Part shown: positions 8,933 through 20,136 of the stretch, piece by piece
Numbering within the stretch: position 1 is the first letter of the stretch
How the letters are laid out: each line of letters opens with the position of its first letter
Assembly: GCF_020622265.1 (NCBI RefSeq)
Contig: NZ_JACNMQ010000002.1
Location: 62,001 to 126,000 of the forward strand
Length of the DNA: 64,000 nucleotides
Reading direction: 5' to 3'
Source of the DNA: Halomonas sp. M20
GTDB taxonomy: Bacteria > Pseudomonadota > Gammaproteobacteria > Pseudomonadales > Halomonadaceae
The notes under the pieces: model-generated
What the model was told of the DNA's origin: nothing
Databases searched by the model: none
What the model saw: only the letters and a program-made list of their open reading frames with translations
Program-made: the position numbers and the translations under genes

Positions 8933-10786
8933 TCAGCGGCAGACCGCAACCGTACCCAGTGCGGCACGAGGATCCTTTGGGTAGTAACGCTCGGGTAGGC
9001 GTTCGATATGGGTAAACGTCTTGGTATCCTTGAAGGGCATCTTCATGTAGCCGGAAATCCCCAGGCCGCGAATCAACGGCACCGCTTTCAGTATGGCATT
9101 CAGACAGTCTTGGAACTCGCGCTCCCGCTCCGGGTCCAGCAGGCGATAGTAGCTGTGAATCTTGAGGTGCGTGGGCAGCGCCTCGAAGATGATCAGCCCG
9201 GTATGATGAATGGCATTGAGATTCTCGAGATGGCGAATGATTTCCTCAGGCAGCTGCAAGAACTCCTCCGGATCCGGGCCGTCCTCGAAATAGGAGTGCA
9301 CCCGAGTCTGATCCTCCAGCTCCGGCGCGGCACTCACCTCATAGGGCAACGTCATGCCTAATTCGGGTACGAAAGGCTCATCAGTACCCTGCCGGTCGAT
9401 GTGCAGCGTATCCCGGGCATTGAACAGGCAGCTCTTGAACACGCCGCGACGATAGATCGCCCGGGCCAGGTTGACCATATTGTTGACCGCTGCCACGAAA
9501 GCAGTCTTGCGTTCGAGATCGTGCAGGTTGAGTACGCTGTCGATGTAGACAGCGTCGATTTCCCAGCGTACTGCAAGCCCGCCTACTACCGGATATTTTC
9601 CCAGCCGGCTTACAGCGGCGAGGAAAGCCTTTTCCGTCTCCCCCATGCCCTGCATGAAATTCTTGTAATAGCGATCGAGCTGCACGTCGTTGACATCGTT
9701 CAGGGCGTCTCGACCGTCCTCTTCGCGCAGAAACGACTTGCGCGAGCTATAGACCACGGTATCGATTTCCTTCTGGCTGGGTCGCACCCAGACCGGCACC
9801 GCGGCGGTTTCGGCCTTTTCCGGTAGATCCACCATCACCGTACGGGCCATGCGCGACATGTGCTCAAGAAAATAGTCGCCTGCCCGGGCCCGGGTTTGCG
9901 GATCGGGATCGAGCATGCCATCGAGCATGCGGGCGAACTCCATGGGCAATCCCAGTGACGTGGCGGCGATGGCGCGATGCCCGAACCGGCAGGATTGTGC
10001 CGAGGCCAGGGCGTAGAGCGTACCGGCGACTCCCTGCTCATCGAAACGCGGCGACGACAGCGCCCCATTCAACTGCTCCTCGCCGATGAAGTAGACATCC
10101 CCCAGGCGCGCATTGGTCTGCTGCAGGTTATCGGACATCAACTCCATGACGCTGGTGGCGACGAACTGCTGATTGGCGTCGAGCTGGGCGAATACCGAGG
10201 AACCCCAGTCGATCAGGGCCACCCGCTCATTATCCGGATCGAACACCAGATTGGAGGGCTTGATATCGCCATGCACGATGGGCTTGCCGACGGGGCCGGA
10301 CTCACGCCGAAGGGCACGCAGCATGTCGGCGAGCTGGGCCGCCAGCTTGACCACCAGACGCGGCGCAAGCCGGCCATGACGCAACGAATACTCTTCGAGA
10401 TTGATGCCCGGAGCACGCTCCATCACCAGGATCGACTGCTTGCGGATACGCTGAAAGGCAATCAGTTTTGGTACCTGTGGGTGATCCACCTGATCAAGCA
10501 TGAACGCCTCCTCCTCGAGGCGATCCTGCAACGACTCTGGCAGGGTGATCCGAGTGAACTTGAACACGTACTCCGCATCCGGGGCGTTCTCCTGACTAGC
10601 CAACCCAGCGAACACGAAGCCGTAGGCGCCCTTGCCGATCAGTTCGATACGCTGGTACCCAAGCTGCTCGAGCTGGGCCTGGCACAGCGCTACCCAGTCC
10701 CGAAGTTTCTTGGCATCGTCGTGGCTGAGCAGGTAGATGGACTGCTCTTCGGGAATGTAGAACTGCTGCAGCGCGTCCTGGGTCAT
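8933..10786 (-). CDS. Hanks-type Ser/Thr protein kinase, last gene of the bkd operon
   Basis: 617 residues. The N-terminal kinase domain (about 45-320) looks catalytically competent: glycine loop GKGAYG (51-56), Lys76 in YVFKFTR, catalytic loop HGDIKPSN (172-179) and DWG (193-195) in place of DFG. The remaining 300 residues contain no domain I recognise and no membrane segment, so the kinase should be cytoplasmic. Its ATG lies 9 bp after the bkdB stop, with no terminator between, so it is almost certainly the fourth gene of the branched-chain 2-oxoacid dehydrogenase operon. This suggests, as an inference, that it phosphorylates a subunit of that complex. No lpd (E3) gene accompanies the set. 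Expression should follow bkdA1 transcription. Confidence 0.88.
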   Translation of the reverse strand: MTQDALQQFYIPEEQSIYLLSHDDAKKLRDWVALCQAQLEQLGYQRIELIGKGAYGFVFAGLASQENAPDAEYVFKFTRITLPESLQDRLEEEAFMLDQVDHPQVPKLIAFQRIRKQSILVMERAPGINLEEYSLRHGRLAPRLVVKLAAQLADMLRALRRESGPVGKPIVHGDIKPSNLVFDPDNERVALIDWGSSVFAQLDANQQFVATSVMELMSDNLQQTNARLGDVYFIGEEQLNGALSSPRFDEQGVAGTLYALASAQSCRFGHRAIAATSLGLPMEFARMLDGMLDPDPQTRARAGDYFLEHMSRMARTVMVDLPEKAETAAVPVWVRPSQKEIDTVVYSSRKSFLREEDGRDALNDVNDVQLDRYYKNFMQGMGETEKAFLAAVSRLGKYPVVGGLAVRWEIDAVYIDSVLNLHDLERKTAFVAAVNNMVNLARAIYRRGVFKSCLFNARDTLHIDRQGTDEPFVPELGMTLPYEVSAAPELEDQTRVHSYFEDGPDPEEFLQLPEEIIRHLENLNAIHHTGLIIFEALPTHLKIHSYYRLLDPEREREFQDCLNAILKAVPLIRGLGISGYMKMPFKDTKTFTHIERLPERYYPKDPRAALGTVAVCR

Positions 10787-10795
10787 GGCGAATGC

Positions 10796-12118
10796 CTAAT
10801 GCATCTTCAACAACATGCTCTGTGGCCCCTGCAGATACGCCTTCCACAGATTACAGAAGCGCGCGATGGTGCCCCCGTCAATGATGCGGTGATCCCCTGA
10901 CCAGGTAATCGTCATGATCGAACGCGAGACGACATTGCCAGTTTCATCGAAACGCGGCAACTGCTGGGTGCGCCCCAGGGCGACGATGGCGACTTCCGGC
11001 ACGTTGATGATCGGCGCGGCATAGGTGCCGCCCAGGGCGCCAATATTGGAGATGCTGATGGTGCCGTTCTTGAGATCCGCCTGGCTGACGCGCCCGTCCC
11101 GGGCTGCTTGAGTCAGACGCTCCACTTCTGCGGCAATCTCAAGAATGCTCAACCGCTCGACCTGTTTGATGTTGGGCACGATCAGCCCTGCTTTGCTATC
11201 CACCGCCATGCCGATGTTGCAGTGAGGCTGGTAAATGATCTCCTTACCATCCTCGCTTATTCGGCTATTGAGAATGGGATACTTCTGCACCGCCAGCGCC
11301 ATGGCCTTCATGATCAGCGCCATCAGGGTCAGGCGGGTGCCCTGCTTCTCGGCCTCGATTTTCAAATGCCCACGCAGCATCAGCAATTCCGTGACGTCGA
11401 TCTCGTCGCCATAGCTGAAATGCGGAATGGTCGTCGCGGACTCGACCATACGCCTAGCCATCACCGCCTGCATGCCCTTGATCGGCTCGACGCGAACCTC
11501 ACCGCTAGTCTCTTGGCGCTTCTTGGAAGTCTCGGCTTTTGCGGCAGAATCTGCGGCCTCGGAGTCCTTGCCACCCTGCTGCGTTTCGCCATCTTTCTCG
11601 AAGGCGAGAATGTCTTCCTTGAGCACCCGACCGTCCTTGCCGGAGCCGGGTACGTGTGCGAGCTGTACGCCTAACTCCCGCACCAGCCGTCGCACTGCCG
11701 GGCTGGCCGGGATACGCCCGTAAGGGCCCACACCCGAGGTTGAGTCCGATTTGGCCACAGCAAGTGGCGACGCCTTGGCAGGCGCTGGAGCTGCCTCGTT
11801 TTCCTGACGATCGTTCTCTTGTTGATCGTTTGCATTGCCCTCGACCGACTCGCTCGCCTGTTCGGGAGTGCCATTCGCCTGGCTCAACGGTGTGTAGGCA
11901 AATAACGGCGCATGTACCTTGGCGCTTTCCTGCTCCTTGTAATACAACCGGGTCACACGACCGGCTTCCGGTGCGGTGATTTCCACCAATGCCTTGTCGG
12001 TCATGACCTCGACTATCGGCTGATCTTCCTCGATCTCGTCGCCCTCGCTGATCAGCCACTTGACCAGTTCGCATTCGACAATGCCTTCACCGATATCCGG
12101 CAGAATAAAATCACTCAT
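10796..12118 (-). CDS. bkdB: 2-oxoacid dehydrogenase E2 component (lipoamide acyltransferase, branched-chain type)
   Basis: Core acyltransferase of the branched-chain 2-oxoacid dehydrogenase complex; moves the acyl group from E1 to CoA. Domain order: lipoyl domain (1-80) with lipoylated Lys42 in VMTDKALVE, a linker rich in Gln, Glu and Ala, the E3/E1-binding domain (ASPAVRRLVRELGV ... KDGRVLKEDI), a second linker, and the catalytic domain ending in DHRIIDGGTIARF with the active-site His and Asp. At 440 residues it is the normal size for a single-lipoyl E2. bkdA2 ends 25 bp upstream and the kinase follows after 9 bp. The operon make-up (alpha and beta E1 plus E2) favours the branched-chain type over pyruvate dehydrogenase, but an acetoin or pyruvate role is not excluded. 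Confidence 0.92.
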   Translation of the reverse strand: MSDFILPDIGEGIVECELVKWLISEGDEIEEDQPIVEVMTDKALVEITAPEAGRVTRLYYKEQESAKVHAPLFAYTPLSQANGTPEQASESVEGNANDQQENDRQENEAAPAPAKASPLAVAKSDSTSGVGPYGRIPASPAVRRLVRELGVQLAHVPGSGKDGRVLKEDILAFEKDGETQQGGKDSEAADSAAKAETSKKRQETSGEVRVEPIKGMQAVMARRMVESATTIPHFSYGDEIDVTELLMLRGHLKIEAEKQGTRLTLMALIMKAMALAVQKYPILNSRISEDGKEIIYQPHCNIGMAVDSKAGLIVPNIKQVERLSILEIAAEVERLTQAARDGRVSQADLKNGTISISNIGALGGTYAAPIINVPEVAIVALGRTQQLPRFDETGNVVSRSIMTITWSGDHRIIDGGTIARFCNLWKAYLQGPQSMLLKMH

Positions 12119-12143
12119 GCTGTTCTCCTCAACCTGGAATCGG

Positions 12144-13121
12144 CTAGTAATCGATGCTCTGCTTGATCGCCTCGAAAATCTTCAGATGATCCGGCATGTA
12201 CTCCTTCTCCAGGGTCAATGGAAAAGGCGTATCCAGACCGGTCACCCGGGCGATGGGGGATTCCAGATAAAGAAAGCAGCGCTGCTGGATGGTGGCGGCG
12301 ATTTCCCCGGCAAAACCGCCGGTCAAGGGCGCCTCATGAGTCACCAGTAGTCGCCCGGTCTTGAATACCGACTCGACGACCGTCTCCACGTCCCAGGGTA
12401 CGATGGTGCGCAGGTCGATGATCTCGCAGGATATGCCTTCTTTCTCGGCAAGCTCCGCGGCCTTGTCGACCATCTCCATCTGGGCGCCCCAGGCCAGCAG
12501 GGTAATGCCGTCGCCTTCCTTGAGTATCTCCGCCTTGCCCAAGGGTAGCTGGTAGTCCTCCTCCGGCACCTCGCCTACCGAGGCGCGATAGAGCCGCTTG
12601 GGCTCGAAGAACAGCACCGGATCGGGGTCGCGAATCGAGGCCAGCAGAAGCCCCTTGGCTTGATGGGGGTTGCGCGGCACAACGACCTTCAAGCCTGGGG
12701 TATGGGCGAAATAAGCCTCCGGGGACTGGGAATGATAAAGCCCACCGGAAATACCGCCGCCATAGGGGGTGCGGATGGTCAGCCCACCGACGTTGAACAG
12801 ATTGCCGGAGCGGTAGCGGAATTTGGCGGACTCGTTGATGATCTGATCGAAGGCCGGAAAGATGTAATCGGCGAACTGGATCTCCGCTACCGGTTTGGAC
12901 CCCTGGGCTGCCAAACCGTTGGCGAAGCCGATGATGCCTTGTTCCACCAGGGGGGTATTGAAACAGCGCGCGCGGCCGTACTTTTCCTGCAAGTTGCTGG
13001 TAGCACGAAACACGCCGCCGAATACGCCCACGTCCTCGCCGAAGCAGATCACCTTGTCGTCCGCGGCCATAGCGGTATCGAGAGCGTTATTGATGGCCTT
13101 GAGCATGTTCATTTCAGGCAT
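12144..13121 (-). CDS. bkdA2: Branched-chain 2-oxoacid dehydrogenase E1 subunit beta
   Basis: Transketolase-like beta subunit of the thiamine-diphosphate E1 enzyme, which decarboxylates 2-oxoacids from Val, Leu and Ile. Visible family motifs are [46 protein letters not shown] and the C-terminal [10 protein letters not shown] place the start at the ATG at 13121, with AGGAGG 9 nt upstream; this overlaps the end of bkdA1 by 8 bp and gives 325 residues, normal for the family. An in-frame start at 13145 would extend into bkdA1 past the ribosome-binding site. Tight overlap implies coupled translation and 1:1 subunit supply. Confidence 0.94.
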   Translation of the reverse strand: MPEMNMLKAINNALDTAMAADDKVICFGEDVGVFGGVFRATSNLQEKYGRARCFNTPLVEQGIIGFANGLAAQGSKPVAEIQFADYIFPAFDQIINESAKFRYRSGNLFNVGGLTIRTPYGGGISGGLYHSQSPEAYFAHTPGLKVVVPRNPHQAKGLLLASIRDPDPVLFFEPKRLYRASVGEVPEEDYQLPLGKAEILKEGDGITLLAWGAQMEMVDKAAELAEKEGISCEIIDLRTIVPWDVETVVESVFKTGRLLVTHEAPLTGGFAGEIAATIQQRCFLYLESPIARVTGLDTPFPLTLEKEYMPDHLKIFEAIKQSIDY

Positions 13122-14319
13122 TCTCACCACCCTCCTTGGCTGCATTCAGCGATTTAACACCCTTTGGGTAGGCCTCGGGATACTTGCGAATATGCGACTT
13201 GAGCTGTTCGAGCTGTTCGATGAGCTGCGGGGTCGTGGTCTCGTAAACGTCAGTGATCAGAGTATCCAAATCCGGTGGCGGCCGCTTCTCGGCGCGCTTC
13301 AAGGCCTCCAGAACCTCCCGACGGCAGGTTTCCTGCTCCTGTTTCTCTTCTTCCTCGCTCCACCAGCCCTTGCTTTCGAGCCACAGTCGCATGCGGCGTA
13401 CCGGGTCCTTGTCCCGCCAGTTCTCTTCCTCTTTCTTGCTACGATAACCGGACGGGTCATCCGAGGAGGAGTGGGCCGCCAGGCGATAGGTCATCGCCTC
13501 GATCAGCACCGGCTTGTTGTTCTCCACTGCCCACTCCCGGGCCTTGGCGGTGGCCTGATAGACCGCCAGGATGTCGTTGCCATCGACCCGAATCACCTTC
13601 ATGTGATAGCCAAAGGCTCGCGGGGCGATGCCGTCTGCGGAGAACTGCTCGTGTGCGGGGGTGGAAATAGCATAACCGTTGTTGCGACACAGGAAGATCA
13701 CCGGCACCTGATGCACCGAGGCCATGTTGAGCGCCGCGTGAAAATCGCCTTCCGAGGCCGCGCCTTCACCGAAGATAGTGACCGTGCAATGCCCCTGCCC
13801 GGCCATTTTTTGGCCGTAGGCATAGCCGGTAGCCTGGGGAATCTGGGTCGCCAGCGGCGATGAGATGGTCATGTAGTGCAGCTTTTCGGAGCCGTAGTGC
13901 ACCGGCATCTGACGCCCCTTGCCATAGTCGCGGTCGTTGCCGAACAGCTGGTTCATGAACTCATCGACCTCGAAACCGCGATAGGCAAGTGCCCCCTGCT
14001 CCCGGTACTGGGCCATGATCATATCTTCGTCTGCAAGCGCCGCCGTGCTGCCGACGATCGAGGCTTCCTCGCCGGTACACTGCATGTAGAAACTTAGCCT
14101 CCCCTGGCGCTGGGCGGCCAGCATGCGCTCGTCGAGCACCCGAGTGAATAGCATGGCGCGATAGATTCGCAGCGCCTTGTCGCGATCGAGATCCGGGAGC
14201 TTGGCATTCTTGTAGGCGGTGCCGTCCTGCTTGAGCAGTTTGAAGACGGGAACGCGAAATTCGTCACCGTCCATGAAGCTCGGGGTGTGAACGATGGTCG
14301 CCTTGTTCGTTGTACTCAT
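13114..14319 (-). CDS. bkdA1: Branched-chain 2-oxoacid dehydrogenase E1 subunit alpha
   Basis: Thiamine-diphosphate-binding alpha subunit of the E1 heterotetramer; first gene of the operon. The cofactor motif runs from [15 protein letters not shown] to LCRNN, and [11 protein letters not shown] is the usual substrate-side helix. The loop [16 protein letters not shown] corresponds to the phosphorylation loop of animal BCKDH E1-alpha, including the Ser that is the main regulatory phosphosite there. Length is 401 residues, close to the Pseudomonas protein. Start at 14319 with AAGGAAG upstream. The 389-bp gap before it carries an intergenic hairpin repeat and presumably the operon promoter, which I could not pin down. 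Confidence 0.94.
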   Translation of the reverse strand: MSTTNKATIVHTPSFMDGDEFRVPVFKLLKQDGTAYKNAKLPDLDRDKALRIYRAMLFTRVLDERMLAAQRQGRLSFYMQCTGEEASIVGSTAALADEDMIMAQYREQGALAYRGFEVDEFMNQLFGNDRDYGKGRQMPVHYGSEKLHYMTISSPLATQIPQATGYAYGQKMAGQGHCTVTIFGEGAASEGDFHAALNMASVHQVPVIFLCRNNGYAISTPAHEQFSADGIAPRAFGYHMKVIRVDGNDILAVYQATAKAREWAVENNKPVLIEAMTYRLAAHSSSDDPSGYRSKKEEENWRDKDPVRRMRLWLESKGWWSEEEEKQEQETCRREVLEALKRAEKRPPPDLDTLITDVYETTTPQLIEQLEQLKSHIRKYPEAYPKGVKSLNAAKEGGENA

Positions 14320-14534
14320 GGTTGCGCTTCCTTGTTCTCTTCCCGGGGTGGGGGTCGAGGAAGTACGTGGCCTTGTGGGCCTGCGTATTCGTCAACTCAT
14401 TCAGCAATTCCTAACCATACTGTAGTCAGTGTTGTCGCCGGGGGGTAATGGCGGCATGACAATATACAGTTGACGTTAACGTAAGATAGAGGAATAAAGG
14501 CGGGATTGTCAGCAGGCGGGAATGCAACGTTAGT

Positions 14535-14681
14535 CTAGGCTATGCCTGAAAAGTCGACGAGCGATGGCCAGACAAGGCAAAAATCGACGAAAAGACGGAG
14601 TTTACGCAGTGTAAATGAGTACTTTGAGTCGGTTTTTAACGCTGTATGGGCGAGCGCAGGCACTTTTCAGGCATAGCCTAG
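14535..14681. repeat. 147-bp nested-hairpin intergenic repeat (copy A)
   Basis: Outer arms 14535-14554 and 14662-14681 form a perfect 20-bp inverted repeat. Inside are a second stem (AAAAATCGAC near 14580 with GTCGGTTTTT near 14628) and a small terminal hairpin (TTTAC-gcagt-GTAAA, about 14601-14615). Short connectors CGACGAGC, ACAAGGC, GGAG, TGAG and GCGCAGGC recur in the copy at 44459-44601, although the stems differ. There is no coding potential. The rest of the 14320-14708 gap shows nothing else I can name. Confidence 0.8.
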
Positions 14682-14708
14682 GTCGCGCTTCAGTAGTGGA
14701 TACGCACG

Positions 14709-15197
14709 TCATGGACGCGGCAATAGCAAGGCATCTTCGATGGCGATAAAGCGGGAGGCTGAGCGCACCAGGGATTCCGCGGTCAGCTTAGCCACGCCAT
14801 ACACTTCAGAGGCGGTATCGAAGCGTTGCCGTATGCGCTGAAGCAGCAGATCGAAATCCCCGTCGCCGGAGACGAGAATGAGCCTGTCGACCCGTTCGGC
14901 GAGTTCGATGGCATCAAGGGCGATCCCCACGTCCCAATCGCCCTTGGCGGAGCCGTCCCGACGTTGAATATAGGGCTTCAACTTCACCTCGAAGCCGATG
15001 CCCCGCAGGATATTCTGGAATTGACGCTGCTTCTCGTCGCCGCGATTCACAGCATAAGCGATGGCCGCGACCACCTCGCGCTCCGCCGTAGCCCGGGCCC
15101 AGAAGGCGTTATAGTCGAAGTGCCGACCAAAGGCCTGTCTCGTCGTGTAGTAGACATTTTGCACATCCACCAGAATCGCGACTTTTTCTCCGCTCAT
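14709..15197 (-). CDS. NYN/LabA-type PIN-like nuclease domain protein
   Basis: 162-residue protein that is essentially one NYN (DUF88) domain, a PIN-like fold found in RNA-processing nucleases. The conserved acidic positions are present: VAILVDVQNVYY near the N-terminus, GDWDVGIALDAIE in the middle, and LVSGDGDFDLLL, the LabA-type SGDGDF motif. I infer a metal-dependent RNase or RNA-binding role; no substrate is known. It is divergent from dbpA with a 97-bp gap, so the two promoters must be back to back. C-terminal LOTUS/OST domains, seen in longer relatives, are absent. Confidence 0.88.
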   Translation of the reverse strand: MSGEKVAILVDVQNVYYTTRQAFGRHFDYNAFWARATAEREVVAAIAYAVNRGDEKQRQFQNILRGIGFEVKLKPYIQRRDGSAKGDWDVGIALDAIELAERVDRLILVSGDGDFDLLLQRIRQRFDTASEVYGVAKLTAESLVRSASRFIAIEDALLLPRP

Positions 15198-15294
15198 GAC
15201 ATCCTCTTTCGTCGGTCTCGCACCGGTACTCGGCCATTGCTGCTATCATGGCGGCCCGTTGTGCACCCGCCTTGATGACCTCCGAGTATACCCG

Positions 15295-16686
<1,392 letters not shown>

Positions 16687-16701
16687 GACATCAAGACAGG
16701 G

Positions 16702-16938
16702 TCAATGCACCGTCCCGATCGCGGCCATCTCGTCCTCTTCGCCTTCCCATAGTTGCGTGCGGGTAATGGCACGATCGATCATATCCTGAGCGACTTCGAA
16801 GCGGCTCCGGCGCAGCAGATCGGCGGCTTCTTCGGAGAAGCGAATGCGCACCAAGGGTTCGCCTTCGTGTTCGGCGCTGCGCAATACGATTTCACCATCA
16901 TCGAGTTCGACGATTTCCAGTACGGCTGTCTCGGACAC
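16702..16938 (-). CDS. Conserved small acidic protein downstream of topA (unknown function)
   Basis: 78 residues with GTG start: VSETAVLEIVELDDGEIVL at the N-terminus, then GEPLVRIRFSEEAADLLR and a helical end. The GTG at 16938 has GGAGG just upstream. Longer in-frame starts at 16992 and 17022 fall in or before a strong terminator at 16970-17000, so I reject them. In Pseudomonas a similar short protein sits next to topA, which supports this as a real conserved gene. No function can be assigned. It converges with dbpA, with 15 bp between the stops. Confidence 0.72.
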   Translation of the reverse strand: MSETAVLEIVELDDGEIVLRSAEHEGEPLVRIRFSEEAADLLRRSRFEVAQDMIDRAITRTQLWEGEEDEMAAIGTVH

Positions 16939-16969
16939 GCTCACCTCCGCTTGGGAACAAGGCAACAAA

Positions 16970-17000
16970 AAACGACCAAGACGAAGTGCCATGGTCGTTT
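16970..17000 (-). terminator. Rho-independent terminator of the topA-DUF6586 pair
   Basis: Arms 16970-16978 and 16992-17000 are perfectly complementary (9 bp). On the minus strand the stem is followed by TTTTTTGTT. It lies 39 bp past the stop of the DUF6586-like gene. Confidence 0.82.
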
Positions 17001-17038
17001 CAAACTGAAGGCATGGTATCACTTTGAAGGCTACTAGG

Positions 17039-17509
17039 TCACCATTCGACGCTGGTTTCGCGTAGGTCGAGCAGCAACGTCTTGAACTCCTCGATACACC
17101 AAGGCAGTTCGTCCGCCAGCACTCTGCGATCCGCAGCCGCGATCAGCGACTGACTCGTTTCACGTCGCGCAGCGCCTTCAACGCTTTGCAAGGCGTCCAG
17201 ACGCAGGATAAGGAGGTTCAACCAGCTGTCAGGCATCCTTGCCAGCGCTCGAAGACGCTCGACCTCGGCGATTTTATCGCTCTGATCTTTCTCGTGCTCA
17301 AGCAACAACTCACGCCAATCATGCCGCGCCAAGCGGGCATGCTCGGTGACCTCGCGCAGAGCGGCATTAAGGGCCAGTTCGAGCAGTGCAAGCGCTCCTT
17401 CCTCGCAGGCCATACGCCGGGCAGCGACATGCTCGTCATCTACTGTCGGTACCACGAGCAGCAATTCAGCTTGATAAAGCAGCTGATTGGTGCGCCCGCG
17501 CGGCGTCAC
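17039..17509 (-). CDS. DUF6586-like protein, translationally coupled to topA
   Basis: About 156 residues, soluble and helical, with motif [12 protein letters not shown] at the N-terminus. Residues 30-130 form two or three long amphipathic helices ([33 protein letters not shown]). It resembles DUF6586 proteins found beside topA in pseudomonads; function unknown. I choose GTG at 17509: it overlaps the topA stop (GTGA) and has GAGGA 9 nt upstream. ATG 17533 and 17560 are longer but lack ribosome-binding sites. The overlap implies co-translation with topA, and the terminator at 16970-17000 ends the unit. Confidence 0.7.
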   Translation of the reverse strand: MTPRGRTNQLLYQAELLLVVPTVDDEHVAARRMACEEGALALLELALNAALREVTEHARLARHDWRELLLEHEKDQSDKIAEVERLRALARMPDSWLNLLILRLDALQSVEGAARRETSQSLIAAADRRVLADELPWCIEEFKTLLLDLRETSVEW

Positions 17510-20136
17510 TTGCGCTTGTCCTCGATCTGCCATTTGCCGTTGTCGAAGGTGGCTTTCCAACCGGTGGCCTTGCCCTCTTCATCGGTCATGACGTACTGGC
17601 TCTTGACCTTGCGCGAGAAGCGAATCTGTGCCGGACGACCGTCCGGGTCCTCACTGGGTGCATCAAGCAGGAAATGATACTTCTCCGGCAGCTCGTCAGC
17701 GTGGGCCTTGAGCTCCTTGACCAGAGGCGGACGCGTCTCGCGATTCTTGGGAAACTGGCTGGCCGCCAGGAACAGACCGCTGGCGCCGTCACGCAAGACG
17801 TAGTGATCGTTGACCTTCTGACAAGCAAGTTCCGGCATCGGAATCGGGTCCATCTTGGGCGGCGCCGCCTCGCCGCTTCTGAGCAGTTTGCGGGTGTTCT
17901 TGCAATTTTCATTGGTGCAGCCGAAGTACTTGCCGAAACGCCCAGTCTTCAGCTGCATTTCGCTGCCGCACTTGTCGCATTCAATGGTCGGGCCTTCGTA
18001 GCCCTTGATGCGAAAACGCCCCTGCTCGATCTCGTAGCCCTCGCAGTCCGGGCTGTTGCCACAGATGTGCAGTTTGCGGGTCTCGTCGATCAGGTAGCTG
18101 TCCATGGCGGTACCGCACTTGGGGCAACGTCGCTTGGCGCGCAGCGCCTGGGTTTCCGCATCCTCCCCCGCATCCTCGGCGACCGCCTCATCGCCTGGAA
18201 TCAAGTCGATGGTGGTCTTGCAGCGCTCCTTGGGCGGCAGGTTGTAGCCGGAGCAACCCAGAAACACCCCGGTGGAGGCGGTGCGAATCTGCATCTTGCG
18301 TCCGCAGGTCGGGCAGTCGATGTCCGTGGGCACCGGCTGGTTGGGCCGCATACCGTCTTCACTTTCGGCCCGCTCGAGCTTGGCGCGGAACTCCGCATAG
18401 AAGTCATCGAGTAGCGCCCGCCAGTTGCGTTCGCCCTCGGCCACTTCATCGAGGCTGTCCTCCATGCGTGCAGTGAAGCCGTAATCCATCAGATCATCGA
18501 AAGATTCCGTGAGCCGGTCGGTGACGATGTCGCCGAGCTTTTCGGCATAGAAGCGCCGACTGTCGAGCCGCACATAGCCCCGATCCTGAATGGTCGAAAT
18601 GATCGAGGCATAGGTCGAGGGTCGGCCTATACCGCGTTTTTCCAGCTCCTTGACCAGGCTGGCCTCGGTATAGCGGGCTGTGGGCTTGGTAAAGTGCTGC
18701 TGAGGGTCGAGCTTTTCCAGAGTCAGCGCCGTGCCTTCGGCAATGTCCGGCAGCGTCTGGTCCTCGTCCTTCTTGCCGGCAGGCTTCATTACCCGGGTAT
18801 AGCCGTCGAACTTGAGCACCCGCCCCTTGGCGCGCAGCTCATAGCCTTCGCTCTCGACGGTCAGGGTGGTGGAGAGATACTCCGCCGGCGGCATTTGACA
18901 GGCCACGAACTGGCGCCAGATCAGTTCATAGAGGCGCTCCGCATCCCGCTCCATGCCGGCAAGATCGCTTGCGGTACGGGTCACCTCGGAAGGACGGATC
19001 GCCTCGTGAGCTTCCTGGGCCCCTTCCTTGCTGGAGTAGCGGTTGGGTGATTCCGGCAGGTAGCGCCTGCCGAATTCATCCTGAATGTAGTCACGCACAC
19101 CGTTCACCGCATCCTGAGACAGGTTGGTGGAGTCGGTCCGCATGTAGGTGATGTAGCCGGCCTCATAGAGACGCTGAGCCAGGGTCATGGTCTTTTTCAC
19201 CGAGAAACCCAGACGGCCACTGGCGGCCTGCTGCAGTGTCGAGGTGATGAACGGCGCGTTGGGCTTGGAGCGGGTCGGCTTCTCTTCCCGGCCGGTAATC
19301 GTGAGACTGGCTTTTTCGAGACCGGCTATACGCTCGAGGGTTTCCTTCTCGGAGGTCGGCCGAAATGGCTTGCCGTCCTGACGCACCAGTTCGAAGCGAA
19401 TTGATTCCCCGTCGGCACTTGCCAGGTCCGCATGAACATCCCAGAACTCTTCCGGCACGAAGGCGCGGATTTCCCGCTCCCGCTCGACGATCAAGCGCAC
19501 CGCCACGGATTGCACACGTCCTGCGGACAAGCCACGCGCGACCTTGGCCCACAACAGCGGCGAGAGCATGAAGCCCACCACCCGATCGAGGAAGCGCCGT
19601 GTCTGTTGCGCCTCCACCCGAGGCACATTGAGGTTGCCAGGCTCTTTGAAGGCTTCCTTGATGGCGTTCTTGGTGATCTCGTTGAACACCACGCGCTTGT
19701 AGCGGGCTTCATCACCGCCGATGATTTCCTTCAGATGCCAGGCAATGGCTTCTCCTTCCCGGTCCCGGTCCGTGGCTAGATAGATGGCATCGGCCTTCTC
19801 GGCGAGCTTGGCAAGCTCCGCCACTACCTTCTCCTTGCCCGGCAATATCTCGTAGTTGGCCTCCCAGCCGTGTTCCGGGTCGATGCCCATGCGCCGTACC
19901 AGCTGCGTCCAGGCCTTCTCCTTTTGGTAGGCTGCCTTTTTCTGGGGCGACATCTTGCGGGTAGCCGCTGCCTGGCGAGCACGCTCCTTGGGGTCGGTGG
20001 CCTGCTTGCCCGAGCCGCTGGTAGGCAGATCGCGAATATGGCCCACACTCGACTTCACGACGAAGTCGTTGCCGAGGTACTTGTTGATCGTCTTGGCCTT
20101 GGCTGGCGACTCGACGATGACCAATGACTTGCCCAT
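17506..20136 (-). CDS. topA: DNA topoisomerase I
   Basis: Type IA topoisomerase that relaxes negatively supercoiled DNA by cutting one strand. Toprim domain at the N-terminus ([36 protein letters not shown] with the metal-binding acidic residues). The catalytic Tyr lies in [14 protein letters not shown]. The C-terminal part has three four-cysteine zinc ribbons ([24 protein letters not shown]), followed by a Lys-rich tail to the stop. At 876 residues it has the length of the Pseudomonas/E. coli enzyme. Only the downstream DUF6586-like gene is clearly in the same transcript. Supercoiling-sensitive control is usual for topA, but I cannot point to the promoter in the 400-bp gap upstream. Confidence 0.97.
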   Translation of the reverse strand: MGKSLVIVESPAKAKTINKYLGNDFVVKSSVGHIRDLPTSGSGKQATDPKERARQAAATRKMSPQKKAAYQKEKAWTQLVRRMGIDPEHGWEANYEILPGKEKVVAELAKLAEKADAIYLATDRDREGEAIAWHLKEIIGGDEARYKRVVFNEITKNAIKEAFKEPGNLNVPRVEAQQTRRFLDRVVGFMLSPLLWAKVARGLSAGRVQSVAVRLIVEREREIRAFVPEEFWDVHADLASADGESIRFELVRQDGKPFRPTSEKETLERIAGLEKASLTITGREEKPTRSKPNAPFITSTLQQAASGRLGFSVKKTMTLAQRLYEAGYITYMRTDSTNLSQDAVNGVRDYIQDEFGRRYLPESPNRYSSKEGAQEAHEAIRPSEVTRTASDLAGMERDAERLYELIWRQFVACQMPPAEYLSTTLTVESEGYELRAKGRVLKFDGYTRVMKPAGKKDEDQTLPDIAEGTALTLEKLDPQQHFTKPTARYTEASLVKELEKRGIGRPSTYASIISTIQDRGYVRLDSRRFYAEKLGDIVTDRLTESFDDLMDYGFTARMEDSLDEVAEGERNWRALLDDFYAEFRAKLERAESEDGMRPNQPVPTDIDCPTCGRKMQIRTASTGVFLGCSGYNLPPKERCKTTIDLIPGDEAVAEDAGEDAETQALRAKRRCPKCGTAMDSYLIDETRKLHICGNSPDCEGYEIEQGRFRIKGYEGPTIECDKCGSEMQLKTGRFGKYFGCTNENCKNTRKLLRSGEAAPPKMDPIPMPELACQKVNDHYVLRDGASGLFLAASQFPKNRETRPPLVKELKAHADELPEKYHFLLDAPSEDPDGRPAQIRFSRKVKSQYVMTDEEGKATGWKATFDNGKWQIEDKRK

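Noticed and set aside
9977-10900. 307-codon open frame on the plus strand
   Set aside because: Antisense to the kinase domain; no ribosome-binding site and no family match.
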